A DNA stretch of 33,069 bases. Origin: a virus. Positions 1-7,203 of this stretch are shown here, one piece after another; within the stretch, counting starts at the first letter, position 1; every line of letters starts with the position of its first letter. The notes beneath the pieces were generated by a model, which ran no database searches, was not told the DNA's origin, and saw only the letters and a list, made by a program, of their open reading frames with translations. Location: IMG/VR virus record IMGVR_UViG_3300045116_000113, positions 1 to 33,069 of that record; one strand, given 5' to 3'. The translations under genes were made by a program, and so were the position numbers.

Positions 1-38
1 TAGCGGCCCGGCCGGGGAGCCGGGCAGGAAGGGGGCGC

Positions 39-392
39 ATGGCGAGACGAGGCGGGCAGGCGGCGCGGCGGCGGGTAGCGGCGTGGGAGCACGTGACGTG
101 GGTGCGGTCGGACTCCCGGCCGGGCGAGCGCCACGAGATCAAGCGGCACGTGACGAGCGGCGCGCTGGGCTGCTCGTGCGAGGCGTATCGGTGGAGCCGG
201 GGCGTGAAGCGGTGTCACCACCTCGACGACTGGACGGGCGCGCAGGCGGCGGTTGTAGCCGTAGCGCGGGAGCACTACGCGCAGCATCCGGAAACGACGG
301 CGGATGTCGAGGTGCGTATCGAGGCGACGGTCTACATGCCGCGTCGTGGCATTTGCTTCGGCCGCATCCCGGTTGCGGCGGGAGGAGGCTGA
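39..392 (+). CDS. Small SWIM-type zinc-finger protein
   Basis: This 117-residue basic protein has a CxC...CHH cluster at about residues 46-62 (CSCEAY ... RCHHLDDW). That matches the SWIM zinc finger (CxC-Xn-CxH), a small DNA- or protein-binding module. The N-terminus is rich in Arg and Ala. A purine-rich ribosome binding site (aggaaggggg) precedes the ATG. It overlaps the next start by one base, so the two are probably co-translated. A second SWIM-like protein lies two genes downstream. The specific role is unknown; DNA binding is inferred from the finger only. Confidence 0.7.
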   Translation: MARRGGQAARRRVAAWEHVTWVRSDSRPGERHEIKRHVTSGALGCSCEAYRWSRGVKRCHHLDDWTGAQAAVVAVAREHYAQHPETTADVEVRIEATVYMPRRGICFGRIPVAAGGG

Positions 393-772
393 TGGTCGTC
401 GGGTTTACTGGGACGCGCCGAGGAGTTACTCCGGCGCAGGCGGCAGGGCTGATGGAGGCGCTGCGGTGGTTACGTGAACGCGGCGCGACAGACCTCCATC
501 ACGGGGCAGCAGTCGGGGCGGATCAGCACGCGGCGCACGTCGCCGCACTTCTGGGGTTTCGGCTCACGGCGCACCCGGCAACAGCCGGGCGCGAGCTGGC
601 GCGGAACCGCGAGATCGTCGCTGCGTGCGACGTCCTCGTGGCGACGCCAGCGACTGAACGCGAGGTGTTGCGTTCAGGTACGTGGGCCACGGTTCGGTAC
701 GCGCGGCAGGCCGGGAAGCCGGTGCTGTTGCTGCCGCCGAACGGAGGAGCGACGGTGAAGGCATGCGAGTGA
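392..772 (+). CDS. SLOG-like (YspA/DprA-type Rossmann) nucleotide-binding protein
   Basis: The start at 392 gives 126 residues beginning MVVGFTGTRRG. The order of elements is a first strand with GFTGTR, then LHHGAAVGADQHAAHVA, then HPA, RNREIVAACDVLVATP and GKPVLLLPP. This is the pattern of the SLOG superfamily (YspA/DUF2493 type), whose members bind nucleotides or nucleotide-derived signals; many occur in phages and conflict systems. A longer in-frame ORF runs upstream to 83, but it overlaps the SWIM gene and reads as shadow. The ATG directly follows ggaggaggct. The ligand cannot be deduced. Confidence 0.75.
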   Translation: MVVGFTGTRRGVTPAQAAGLMEALRWLRERGATDLHHGAAVGADQHAAHVAALLGFRLTAHPATAGRELARNREIVAACDVLVATPATEREVLRSGTWATVRYARQAGKPVLLLPPNGGATVKACE

Positions 773-1053
773 AGGTTCGGTCGCAGAGCGGGCGCGGCAC
801 CTACGACGTCACGTCACGTGGCGTTGCGGGCGCTGCGCCCGCTTTTTTTGCGTACGCATGTACGTGTCCGCGCTACGGGTTCTCGCAGGCGCCGAAGACG
901 TGCAAGCACTGCACGTGGCTACGAACGGCCGAGCAGCTAGTAGCGCGATGCCACAAGGCGCACGGCACGCCGGGCGGCGGCGTGTGCCTGACGTGCCTCG
1001 TCGAGATCGTTGGACGCGCGCTAACGCGGCGCGCGCCGAAGACGCGGCGGTGA
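763..1053 (+). CDS. Second small SWIM/zinc-finger protein
   Basis: The ATG at 763 lies inside the end of the SLOG-like gene (10-base overlap), behind acggaggag at 741-749. The 96-residue product carries CTCP ... CKHC at about residues 33-51, again the CxC...CxH arrangement of SWIM fingers, plus a CLTC pair near the C-terminus. It may be a distant paralogue of the protein at 39-392. The coding sequence contains a hairpin followed by seven T residues (826-849), so transcription could be attenuated inside the gene. Function is unknown. Confidence 0.65.
   Translation: MRVKVRSQSGRGTYDVTSRGVAGAAPAFFAYACTCPRYGFSQAPKTCKHCTWLRTAEQLVARCHKAHGTPGGGVCLTCLVEIVGRALTRRAPKTRR
826..849 (+). terminator. Intrinsic-terminator-like hairpin inside a CDS
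   Basis: GCGGGCG (826-832) and CGCCCGC (836-842) form a 7-bp perfect stem with a 3-base loop, followed by TTTTTTT (843-849). It is the only such hairpin plus T-run I saw in this GC-rich window. It lies within the SWIM gene 763-1053, where the T-run encodes Phe residues. It may end most upstream transcripts before the RNA region that starts near 1071. Confidence 0.6.
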
Positions 1054-1060
1054 GGTACGG

Positions 1061-1066
1061 TATAAT
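1061..1066 (+). promoter_or_regulatory. -10-like box (TATAAT) before the structured RNA
   Basis: A perfect TATAAT stands in strongly GC-rich DNA eight bases after the stop codon of the preceding gene. No TTGACA-like element is visible 16-18 bases upstream. The expected start, 6-8 bases downstream, coincides with the first paired bases of the folded region (1071 onward). The same TATAATA heptamer precedes the portal gene at 32484, and both are followed by CCCGCA. Confidence 0.6.
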
Positions 1067-1070
1067 AGTT

Positions 1071-1690
1071 CCCGCAAGCGACCGGCGGCGGCCCCAACCG
1101 CCCGCAAGTCAGTATCGCTACCGCGCCCACGGTAGACACAACCCGATACTGAGCCGGTCGCGGGCTTCCGGCTTTGGGGACCGGAAGTGACGCAGCGAGG
1201 TTGTGGCTTGATGATGTTAGTAGTTCCAACGTCGAACGTCGCCAACAAGTCGCTGAACCTCAATCCGCGTACGACCGTCTCGGATGCGACGGCCCAACCC
1301 GCATCCCATCGCCTCGGCCGCCCGGCTGCAACGCCACGGCGCGAGGTCGAGCCTGCGAGCTGTAGCGCAGTTGGCGCAGCACGCGACGTCGCCGGGCATA
1401 ACGTCCCGGTCCGTCTCGCGCGCTCGGGCGTAGCGGCGCCCGCCCGTCGCCATGACCACTACAGCCGGTCGCTCGTCGCTCCGCTCCGAGCTAACGCTCT
1501 GCGTGTTTACGCGGGGGTTGTTCCGGAGGGAAGCCACGGGACTACCGGGGGGTCAGGTTCTCCGGGTGGGTATTCTCGCCGAGCCTACAGCTAGCACGCT
1601 GAAGGGCAGAACGCCGGGAACCGCACTAGGGACACGGGAAGGTAGGGGAAGGGGGGTACTGCGTACGGAGGAGATCCGAGCGGGGTCTAA
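1071..1690 (+). ncRNA. Candidate large structured non-coding RNA
   Basis: This stretch of roughly 600 bases has no convincing gene but many perfect complementary segments. The 5' part forms a three-way junction. Its closing stem is 1071-1073/1162-1164 plus 1078-1086/1153-1161 (GCGACCGGC/GCCGGTCGC). Inside are hairpin 1087-1091/1098-1102 and arm 1109-1117/1144-1152 capped by 1118-1123/1130-1135. Hairpin 1165-1171/1181-1187 follows immediately. Further helices are 1282-1287/1301-1306, 1312-1320/1337-1346 with one bulge, 1392-1396/1405-1409 and 1425-1430/1441-1446. The size and phage setting resemble large ornate RNAs such as GOLLD or ROOL, but I cannot assign a family. The 3' end is unknown; the last 100 bases are purine-rich and lead into the next gene's ribosome binding site. 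A 135-codon ORF (1187-1594) crosses the region and is considered less likely. Confidence 0.5.
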
Positions 1691-1701
1691 GGGGGCGCGA
1701 G

Positions 1702-2409
1702 ATGGACAAGAAGCAGCGCGGCGAACCGAACCGCGTTGAGGCACCGGTCGTCGAGCAGGTGGGCGACACGTGGCGCGATTCGGTCGAGCGGCATCCGGCG
1801 TATGCGCAGATTTCAGCGGCGCGCATCGGCATCGGGGGGCCGGGCCTCCGGCTCTACGGGTCGGACTTTCAACACCGCAACTGTGTGCGCGTCGTGATCC
1901 AGCACAGCGAGCTGAGCCGGAGCACGTCGCACGACCGCCACTTTACGACGGGGCGGATCCCGATTGTCGAAGTGTTCTTGAGCGAGGCGCAGTGGGCTAC
2001 GTTCGTCTCGACGCTGAACGTTGGTGACGGGACGCCGTGCACGTTGCGCCTGACGGAGCAGGACGGCTACGCGCCGGAGATCGGCGCGCCGACGGTGACG
2101 CGCACGGCGCAGTTCGCGGCCGAGATCAAGCGGACGCTCTCTACGGCCGTCGAGCAATTGCGCGCGATGGCGGTGGCAGCCAAGACGGAGAAGCAGCGGC
2201 ACGCATTGGACGTGCTAGCCGGTGGGATCGAGGCCAACGCGGCGTGGATTGCCGGGCAGTTCGACAAGCACGCCGAAGAGACGGTCGAGAAGGCCAAGAT
2301 CGAGATTCATGCCTATGCGACGGGCGTGCTACAGCGGGCGGGCCTCGCCGCGCTAGCAGGCGGCGCGGCGCCGAAGCTGCTGGAAGGGGCGGACGATGGG
2401 CGCGAGTGA
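1702..2409 (+). CDS. Conserved phage protein of unknown function
   Basis: This 235-residue protein contains HPAYAQISAARI, LYGSDF, a block around VEVFLSEAQWATFVSTLNVG, and a long helical C-terminal half (about residues 130-225) that may be coiled coil. The segment SEAQWATFV...LNVGDGTPCTL looks familiar from uncharacterised phage proteins, but I know no function for them. The start follows aaggggg with 7-base spacing. It is the first gene after the structured RNA and probably shares its transcript. It overlaps the following zinc-ribbon gene by 14 bases. Confidence 0.65.
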   Translation: MDKKQRGEPNRVEAPVVEQVGDTWRDSVERHPAYAQISAARIGIGGPGLRLYGSDFQHRNCVRVVIQHSELSRSTSHDRHFTTGRIPIVEVFLSEAQWATFVSTLNVGDGTPCTLRLTEQDGYAPEIGAPTVTRTAQFAAEIKRTLSTAVEQLRAMAVAAKTEKQRHALDVLAGGIEANAAWIAGQFDKHAEETVEKAKIEIHAYATGVLQRAGLAALAGGAAPKLLEGADDGRE

Positions 2410-2668
2410 GTATGAAGCGCGGGCAGGCGTCCATCCGGAGCGCGAGTCACGCGAGTGGCGCGTCAAGTGTCAGACGCTAGAGCATCCGTCGTCTATCGTC
2501 TACTTCGCGGACTGCCCGTTCTGCGGCGTTGAGGTCAAGCTGTACCTGTGGAGCCTGTGCGGGAGCGGGAAGCGGTGCCCGACGTGCCGCGCGATGTTCA
2601 CGTCATTCGGGCAGGCGTGGCGCGCCCGCGTAGCGCAGGCGCCAGCCGAGGAGGGAAGCGGACGATGA
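2396..2668 (+). CDS. Small zinc-ribbon protein
   Basis: The 90-residue product has CPFC (about residues 40-43) and CPTC (about 60-63), a classical four-Cys zinc ribbon. The flanking sequence is WRVKCQTLEHP and YLWSLCGSGKR. Such ribbons are frequent in small phage proteins and usually bind nucleic acid or protein. The start overlaps the preceding gene by 14 bases and the stop overlaps the RtcB start (ATGA), so the three are translationally coupled. No specific function can be given. Confidence 0.65.
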   Translation: MGASEYEARAGVHPERESREWRVKCQTLEHPSSIVYFADCPFCGVEVKLYLWSLCGSGKRCPTCRAMFTSFGQAWRARVAQAPAEEGSGR

Positions 2669-3831
2669 ACCGGATCGACGTTGATGGAGGCGTGCCGATC
2701 TTGTCGTGGGCGACGGATCTGGAGCCGGGCGCGCTGGCGCAGGCGCAGAACCTCGCGCGGCTGCCGTTCGCGTTCCGGAACGTGTCGCTGATGCCGGACG
2801 CGCATCAGGGCTACGGCATGCCGATAGGCGGCGTGTTGGCGGCCGTAGGGGTAGTGGTGCCGAACGCCGTAGGCGTTGACATCGGGTGCGGCATGCTGGC
2901 GGCGCGGACGACGTTGCGCGCGGAGGAGTTGCCGCGCGAGCGACTCGCGGCCGTGCTAGGCGAGGTCCGGAAGCGTGTGCCGGTCGGGTTCGCGAAGCAC
3001 GCGGAGCCGTGCGAATGGCACGATGTGACGCGCCTCTTAGATGGACTCGACTGGGACAAGTTGCTGATCGTATCGGCCGGGTGGGATGCGGTGCCCGCTC
3101 AGCTCGGGACGCTCGGCGGCGGCAACCACTTCATCGAGATACAAGCCGACGATGCGGGCGCGGTGTGGGTGATGATCCACAGCGGTTCGCGGAACGTCGG
3201 CAAGCAGGTGGCCGACTACTACAACCGGCAGGCACAGGCGCTGAACGAGCGGTACTGGTCGCGCGTGCCGTCGGACTGGGATCTGGCGTTCATCCCGCTC
3301 GATGAGCAAGACGGGCAGACCTACATTCAGGAGATGAACTTCTGCGTGCGGTTCGCGCTCGCCAACCGGCAACGCATGGCGGCCGTTGTCTTGGCGGCGC
3401 TCGGCGTCGAGGCGGCCGAGGTGATCAACATCGCGCACAACTACGCCGCCGAGGAGGTGCACGACGGCAAGAAGGTGTGGGTGCACCGGAAGGGCGCGAC
3501 GCTGGCCGAAGACAGGCTGGCGGGGATCATTCCCGGCTCGCAGGGTAGCGCCAGCTACATCGTGCGCGGGCGCGGCGAGCGGCAGTCGTTCCGGTCGTGC
3601 TCACACGGGGCCGGGCGGCGCATGGGGCGGAAGCAGGCGCAGCGGACGTTGAGCCTTGCCGATGAACAGGCGCGACTCGATGCGCAAGGGATCCTCCATT
3701 CCGTCCGGCACGCTTCGGATCTGGACGAAGCCCCGAGCGCCTACAAGGACATCGATGCCGTGATGGCAAGTCAGCGCGACCTCGTTGAGACGGTCGTGCG
3801 GTTGCGCCCGCTGGCGGTGGTGAAGGGATAG
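2665..3831 (+). CDS. rtcB: RtcB-type RNA ligase
   Basis: RtcB joins RNA 2',3'-cyclic phosphate (or 3'-phosphate) ends to 5'-OH ends using Mn2+ and GTP, repairing or splicing tRNAs. The 388-residue protein, near the usual 400, shows the family signatures in order: DAHQGYGMPIGGV, DIGCGM (metal-binding Asp72 and Cys75), GGGNHFIE, HSGSRNVG, HNYA, HRKGAT, PGSQG and SCSHGAGR. His314 of SHGAGR is the residue expected to be guanylylated (His337 in E. coli as I recall). The start uses an ATGA overlap. No archease was seen. In a phage it probably repairs tRNAs cut by host nucleases; maturation of the RNA encoded upstream is a speculative alternative. Confidence 0.95.
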   Translation: MNRIDVDGGVPILSWATDLEPGALAQAQNLARLPFAFRNVSLMPDAHQGYGMPIGGVLAAVGVVVPNAVGVDIGCGMLAARTTLRAEELPRERLAAVLGEVRKRVPVGFAKHAEPCEWHDVTRLLDGLDWDKLLIVSAGWDAVPAQLGTLGGGNHFIEIQADDAGAVWVMIHSGSRNVGKQVADYYNRQAQALNERYWSRVPSDWDLAFIPLDEQDGQTYIQEMNFCVRFALANRQRMAAVVLAALGVEAAEVINIAHNYAAEEVHDGKKVWVHRKGATLAEDRLAGIIPGSQGSASYIVRGRGERQSFRSCSHGAGRRMGRKQAQRTLSLADEQARLDAQGILHSVRHASDLDEAPSAYKDIDAVMASQRDLVETVVRLRPLAVVKG

Positions 3832-3855
3832 CCGTTTACCGGGGCGGCTGGTGTA

Positions 3856-3865
3856 TAGTAAAATA
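3856..3865 (+). promoter_or_regulatory. TAGTAAAATA box, possible leaderless promoter
   Basis: TAGTAAAATA sits 8 bases before the ATG of the HTH gene at 3874. The identical decamer sits 5 bases before the GTG of the terminase small subunit (29076-29085). If TAAAAT is a -10 element, transcription would begin at or next to the start codon. The HTH gene has no Shine-Dalgarno sequence, which fits a leaderless mRNA. Confidence 0.5.
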
Positions 3866-3873
3866 GCTGCGCG

Positions 3874-4221
3874 ATGAAGACACCGAGTGAACGCCAGCGG
3901 CGCGATGCGTGGATGGTGCGGGAGTTCCGCGCCGGGCGCACGCTCGCCGACGTTGCGCGCGATGCGGGCGTGACGAAGATGCGCGCCTCGCAGATTATGC
4001 GGGCTGCTGGAGTGTCGCGTTACCAAGGGGGCACGTTCCGCCGCCGCCGGTTGTTCGGTGCGCGCCCGAACGTCGCACGCGGCGTGACGCTCACGGCGCT
4101 GGCCGACCGGCTGGCGACGGCCGCCGCCGCGCGGTCGGGCGTAGGCGTGTCGTGCGTGGTGGATTACGCGCTGCGACTTCACGCCGCGCAGATCACGGAG
4201 CAAGAGTTCGCGGATGACTAG
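3874..4221 (+). CDS. Small helix-turn-helix DNA-binding protein
   Basis: The 115-residue basic protein has a helix-turn-helix in its first half: EFRAGRTLADVARDAGVTKMRASQI, continuing into MRAAGVSRY (about residues 15-50). This is the style of a resolvase/Trp-repressor-like recognition domain. An Arg-rich linker (FRRRRLFGAR) and an Ala-rich helical tail follow. The first base of the product lies just behind a TAGTAAAATA box without a ribosome binding site, so it may be translated from a leaderless transcript. It lies beside inverted repeats that could be its target, making it a candidate phage transcription regulator. Confidence 0.65.
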   Translation: MKTPSERQRRDAWMVREFRAGRTLADVARDAGVTKMRASQIMRAAGVSRYQGGTFRRRRLFGARPNVARGVTLTALADRLATAAAARSGVGVSCVVDYALRLHAAQITEQEFADD

Positions 4222-4282
4222 GCCCGGCGTCCGGCGACAACCATCGGTCACGAAACGACGTAGGCAGACCGAGCCGGGCCTA
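4219..4282. repeat. 10-bp perfect inverted repeat in intergenic DNA
   Basis: TAGGCCCGGC (4219-4228) and GCCGGGCCTA (4273-4282) are perfect complements separated by 44 bases, starting at the stop codon of the HTH gene. No T-run follows. It could be a transcript-end hairpin, a 5' leader structure of the erf gene or a protein-binding site. The 4222-4349 gap otherwise holds only the palindrome at 4279-4292. Confidence 0.5.
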
Positions 4283-4292
4283 ACCGGTTAGG
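4279..4292. repeat. Palindrome CCTAACCGGTTAGG, copy 1 of 3
   Basis: This is a 14-bp perfect palindrome ending in AGGAG, about 60 bases before the erf start. The core TAACCGGTTAGG recurs at 25967-25978 and the full 16-mer CCTAACCGGTTAGGAG at 31623-31638. Three copies of a 12-mer in 33 kb is far above chance, and all are intergenic. It is a candidate operator. Confidence 0.55.
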
Positions 4293-4349
4293 AGCGCACG
4301 ACGCGCAGGTAGGCGGGCCGCCTCAGCGCCCGCAGACGGAGGGGCGTTC

Positions 4350-5201
4350 ATGGGTGAGGTTCTGATTGAACCGGATGCGCCGGTTGTAGCGGCTTTGCCG
4401 TCGCGCCCGGCGCACGCGCCGCTGGAGCTGATCACGATGAGCGGCGACAACGTCGGGGCGCTGTTCGGCGCGCTCGCGGCGGCGCAGGGGGAGTTCGGTA
4501 GCGTCGAGCGGACGCTGACGGCGAAGATCACCGGCAAGGCCACCTACACCTACGACTACGAGACGCTGGCCGACTTGCTGGAGGCCGTGCGTCCGGCGTT
4601 GTCGAAGAACGGGCTGGCGCTGATGCAGTTCCCGACGACGCGCAGCCGGGGCGTGGTCGTACGCACGCTGCTCGGCCACAGCAGCGGGCAGTGGATCGCG
4701 TCAGACCTCGGCGCAGAACCGGGCGGACTAGATCCGCAGGCCGTCGGGTCGGCGATCACGTATCTCCGGCGCTACGCACTGAAGTCCATCCTCGGCCTCG
4801 CGCCTGATGTAGATGACGGCGGTGCGGCAGCGGCCGGTGCGCCGAAGCCCGCGCAGCGACTCTCGCAGCAGGCCGACTCGCCGCAGGCGACGCCCGCTCA
4901 GGCGCAGGCTGCTCCTGCCCCGGCGCCGCCCGCGCCTAGCCCGGCATCGAATGGCGACGCGCTGCCGAATGTCGGCCTCGTCATGAACCTCGCCGAGCGT
5001 TCTGACGGCATGATTGTGCGTCTGTCGACGGGGTTCACGGCAGCCACGCGCAGCGCAGAGATCATGGCGTCGCTGAAACGGCACCAGACCTCGGGGCAGG
5101 TCGTGGAGCTGGTGACGAAGCCGAGCCGTGACCCGGCGAAGTACGCGCCGACCATTACCGAGATCATCCTCCAGTCGCGCGAACCGGGGCAGGACGGCTG
5201 A
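4350..5201 (+). CDS. erf: ERF-family single-strand annealing protein
   Basis: ERF proteins (as in phage P22) anneal complementary single strands during phage recombination, usually with a nuclease partner. The N-terminal part matches the family: ALFGALAAAQGEFGSVERTLT, then YTYDYETLADLLEAVRPALSKNGLALMQ, and VGSAITYLRRYALKSILGLAPDVDDGG (residues about 30-155). A Pro/Ala/Gln-rich linker (about 158-200) follows, then a separate C-terminal domain with KRHQTSGQVVELV. The start follows acggagggg. It overlaps the next gene by one base, and that gene encodes the expected exonuclease partner. Confidence 0.9.
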   Translation: MGEVLIEPDAPVVAALPSRPAHAPLELITMSGDNVGALFGALAAAQGEFGSVERTLTAKITGKATYTYDYETLADLLEAVRPALSKNGLALMQFPTTRSRGVVVRTLLGHSSGQWIASDLGAEPGGLDPQAVGSAITYLRRYALKSILGLAPDVDDGGAAAAGAPKPAQRLSQQADSPQATPAQAQAAPAPAPPAPSPASNGDALPNVGLVMNLAERSDGMIVRLSTGFTAATRSAEIMASLKRHQTSGQVVELVTKPSRDPAKYAPTITEIILQSREPGQDG

Positions 5202-5884
5202 TGGGCGTAACCCGTAAGTGGGACGTCGGCGATATCCGCTATGACGCGGAGCGTCACGAGTCGTGGACGCCGGACGGGAAGCCGGTGCCGCACGTGACGG
5301 GCATCCTGTCGGCCGTTGGGGTCGCGGCTGACTTCGAGGCGCTCGGGGAGACGTCGCCGCGCGTCGCCGCAGCTATCGTGGCGGCCGGGGCGCGCGGGTC
5401 AGCCGCGCACGCCGACTGCCACGCTTACGACGACAACGACTTGGACTGGGCTACGGTGGACCCGCGTGTGCGCCCCTACGTGGAGGCATGGGCGGAGTTC
5501 CGGGAGGTTAGTAACCTCCGGCCGATCATCGGCGGACGCGAGCGCCGCGTCTACCATCCAGACCTACACTACACCGGCATTCTGGACGGCATCTTCACGG
5601 CCGGGTGCATGGATGCGAACGTCTTGGTCGACATCAAGACGGCGGATCCCGAGTCGGCGGCAGCGCATCTTCAGACGATGGCCTATGCGATGGCGTGGGA
5701 GGCTGAGCATCCTGACCAGCCCATCGGCAAGCGCATAGCCGTCTGGCTCCGGCCCGGCCGGGTCGTGTCGTATACGGTCATCGACTACACCGCGCGCCCG
5801 GACCACTGGTTGGATCGGGCGCGGTGGGAAGCGTGCTTGACCGTCTATCGTGAGCAACACGGGCGCCGAGCGCGCATAGGCTGA
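5201..5884 (+). CDS. PD-(D/E)XK phage exonuclease
   Basis: The 227-residue protein belongs to the Cas4/RecB-like PD-(D/E)XK nucleases that resect DNA ends for annealing proteins. Visible motifs are RGSAAHADCHAYDD, ERRVYHPDLHYTGILDGIF with Asp129, VLVDIKTAD with Asp144 and Lys146, and QTMAYAMAWE, the QxxxY helix. No iron-sulfur cysteine cluster is obvious. Its start overlaps the stop of erf (TGATG), the classic phage exonuclease and annealing pair used in replication-linked recombination and concatemer formation. Confidence 0.85.
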   Translation: MGVTRKWDVGDIRYDAERHESWTPDGKPVPHVTGILSAVGVAADFEALGETSPRVAAAIVAAGARGSAAHADCHAYDDNDLDWATVDPRVRPYVEAWAEFREVSNLRPIIGGRERRVYHPDLHYTGILDGIFTAGCMDANVLVDIKTADPESAAAHLQTMAYAMAWEAEHPDQPIGKRIAVWLRPGRVVSYTVIDYTARPDHWLDRARWEACLTVYREQHGRRARIG

Positions 5885-5895
5885 TAGGAGGGGCG

Positions 5896-6753
5896 ATGGG
5901 TGATCAGATTGGGCTTGATATCGAACCAGAAGAAGCAGCCGTTGGAGTAGCGGGCGAGATGGCGCTGGCGCAGGTGCTCCCGCCGGACTTCCCGCTGCGG
6001 ACGCTGCTGACGTTCCTGCCGGACGTCCGGCTGAAGCACCGGCTGCTGGCGCACTCGGCGGAAGCGATGGCCGTGGCGGTAGAGAACGGTGGGGCCGAGG
6101 CGCTGCGGGCGGCCGAAGCCGCGCTCGTACCGGTGCGGGACGACATCAAGGAGATCGGCGAGTGCTTCGCCGAGCCGTGCGACCTCGCCAACCAGCTGCA
6201 CAAGCGGATGACCGGACTGCGCGGCGACTTCCTCGGCGCTGGAGAGCAGGCCGTCAAGGTCGTGGGCCAGCGCATCTACGCCGAGACGCAGCGGCTGAAG
6301 CGCCTCGTCGACGACGAGCGCCGCAAGCGGCAGGAGGAAGCCGACAGGCAGGCGCGAGAGACGGCGCGGAAGGCAGCCGAGGCAGCCACGGCGCAGGCGG
6401 CTCCGGCGCCTGTCGTCGAGGAACTGCTGCGGCGCGCGGAGACGGCCGTGGCGCCGCCTGTCGGCGGGCTGGATGAGCCGGTGCTCGGTACGCTATGGAC
6501 GTCGGCCAAGTGGAAGGCGCGGCTGGTCGGGACGCTGCCAGGTGGGGAAGCGCGGCCGAAGATTGCCATGCTGAGCGAGGCGCAGGCCAAGTCGCTGAAG
6601 CAGATGTTGCAGGCCATCGTTGACGGCCGCGCACCGCTCGGCCTGATCGACGTCGACTGGGGTATGGCCGATAAGCTGGCGAAGGCGAACATGGCCGTGG
6701 ACGGACTGGAGCGGTTCGATGAAGGCAGCACGCGCGCCAAGGCCCGCCGCTGA
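5896..6753 (+). CDS. Coiled-coil phage protein of the recombination cluster
   Basis: The 285-residue product has a long helical middle (about residues 45-175) ending in a charged, predicted coiled-coil stretch (LKRLVDDERRKRQEEADRQ). An Ala/Pro linker leads to a C-terminal domain with LWTSAKWKARLVGTLP and LIDVDWGMADKLAKANM. Similar uncharacterised proteins with a coiled coil and a C-terminal domain of this type often accompany phage annealing proteins. Function is unknown; association with DNA recombination is inferred from position. The start follows ataggaggggcg. Its 3' end overlaps the next gene by 35 bases. Confidence 0.7.
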   Translation: MGDQIGLDIEPEEAAVGVAGEMALAQVLPPDFPLRTLLTFLPDVRLKHRLLAHSAEAMAVAVENGGAEALRAAEAALVPVRDDIKEIGECFAEPCDLANQLHKRMTGLRGDFLGAGEQAVKVVGQRIYAETQRLKRLVDDERRKRQEEADRQARETARKAAEAATAQAAPAPVVEELLRRAETAVAPPVGGLDEPVLGTLWTSAKWKARLVGTLPGGEARPKIAMLSEAQAKSLKQMLQAIVDGRAPLGLIDVDWGMADKLAKANMAVDGLERFDEGSTRAKARR

Positions 6754-7192
6754 CGCTGAGGCCGGGCCGGACCCAGCTGTGCGTCGATGCATGGATGCGT
6801 ATTACGCCGCGTTCGTGCGGCGGTTTAATCCGCCAGAGCAGGCTGAGGTGTGGCTGGCCGGGCATCCGGGTCCGGAGTGGCGACGCGCGAGCCGGGCCGG
6901 GACGCTACCTGTGCCGAGGGAGCAGATGACGCTGCCGCTTATCAGCGGCGGCAAGGACGCCGCGCTCGTCAAGCGGATGGTCGTGGCATGGGGCGAGGTG
7001 AAGGTGCTCTGGCTGATTGCGGAGTTCTTCGGGCCGTCGCGGACGGACCCGCGCGTGGTGCGGAGCAACCACGACCTCGGGGCTATCTACTACTTGGCGC
7101 AATACCTGCTAACGCGCGCGCAGCGGACGCAGGACCAACGGACGGCAGACAACATCGACGCAGTAGCCCGCGCCTTGCGGCCGGGCGCATAG
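6719..7192 (+). CDS. Hypothetical phage protein in the replication region
   Basis: This 157-residue protein begins MKAARAPRPAAD. Its N-terminal 20 residues overlap the previous gene. The core reads YYAAFVRRFNPPEQ, GGKDAALVKRMVVAWGEVKVLWLIAEFFG and DLGAIYYLAQYLL, an alpha-helical domain. The GKD..L.K.....G pattern resembles small phage replication-associated proteins, but I cannot identify a family. It lies directly upstream of the sliding clamp gene, so a replication role is plausible. There is no clear ribosome binding site, which suggests translational coupling. Confidence 0.6.
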   Translation: MKAARAPRPAADAEAGPDPAVRRCMDAYYAAFVRRFNPPEQAEVWLAGHPGPEWRRASRAGTLPVPREQMTLPLISGGKDAALVKRMVVAWGEVKVLWLIAEFFGPSRTDPRVVRSNHDLGAIYYLAQYLLTRAQRTQDQRTADNIDAVARALRPGA

Positions 7193-7203
7193 GAGGATCG
7201 TGC

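Noticed and set aside
1355-1427. tRNA-like segment with TAGCGCAGTTGG and a CAT triplet in a loop
   Set aside because: The D-arm looks plausible, but the anticodon stem, T-loop (TTCGA) and a 7-bp acceptor stem cannot be formed together. It may be part of the larger RNA fold.
1187-1594. 135-codon plus-strand ORF across the structured RNA region
   Set aside because: It has no recognisable domain, a weak ribosome binding site and less biased third positions than the neighbouring genes, while strong helices run through the same DNA. It cannot be fully excluded; conservation analysis would decide.
1452-1739. 95-codon ORF running into the gene at 1702
   Set aside because: It has no ribosome binding site and atypical codon use, and it overlaps a better-supported start.
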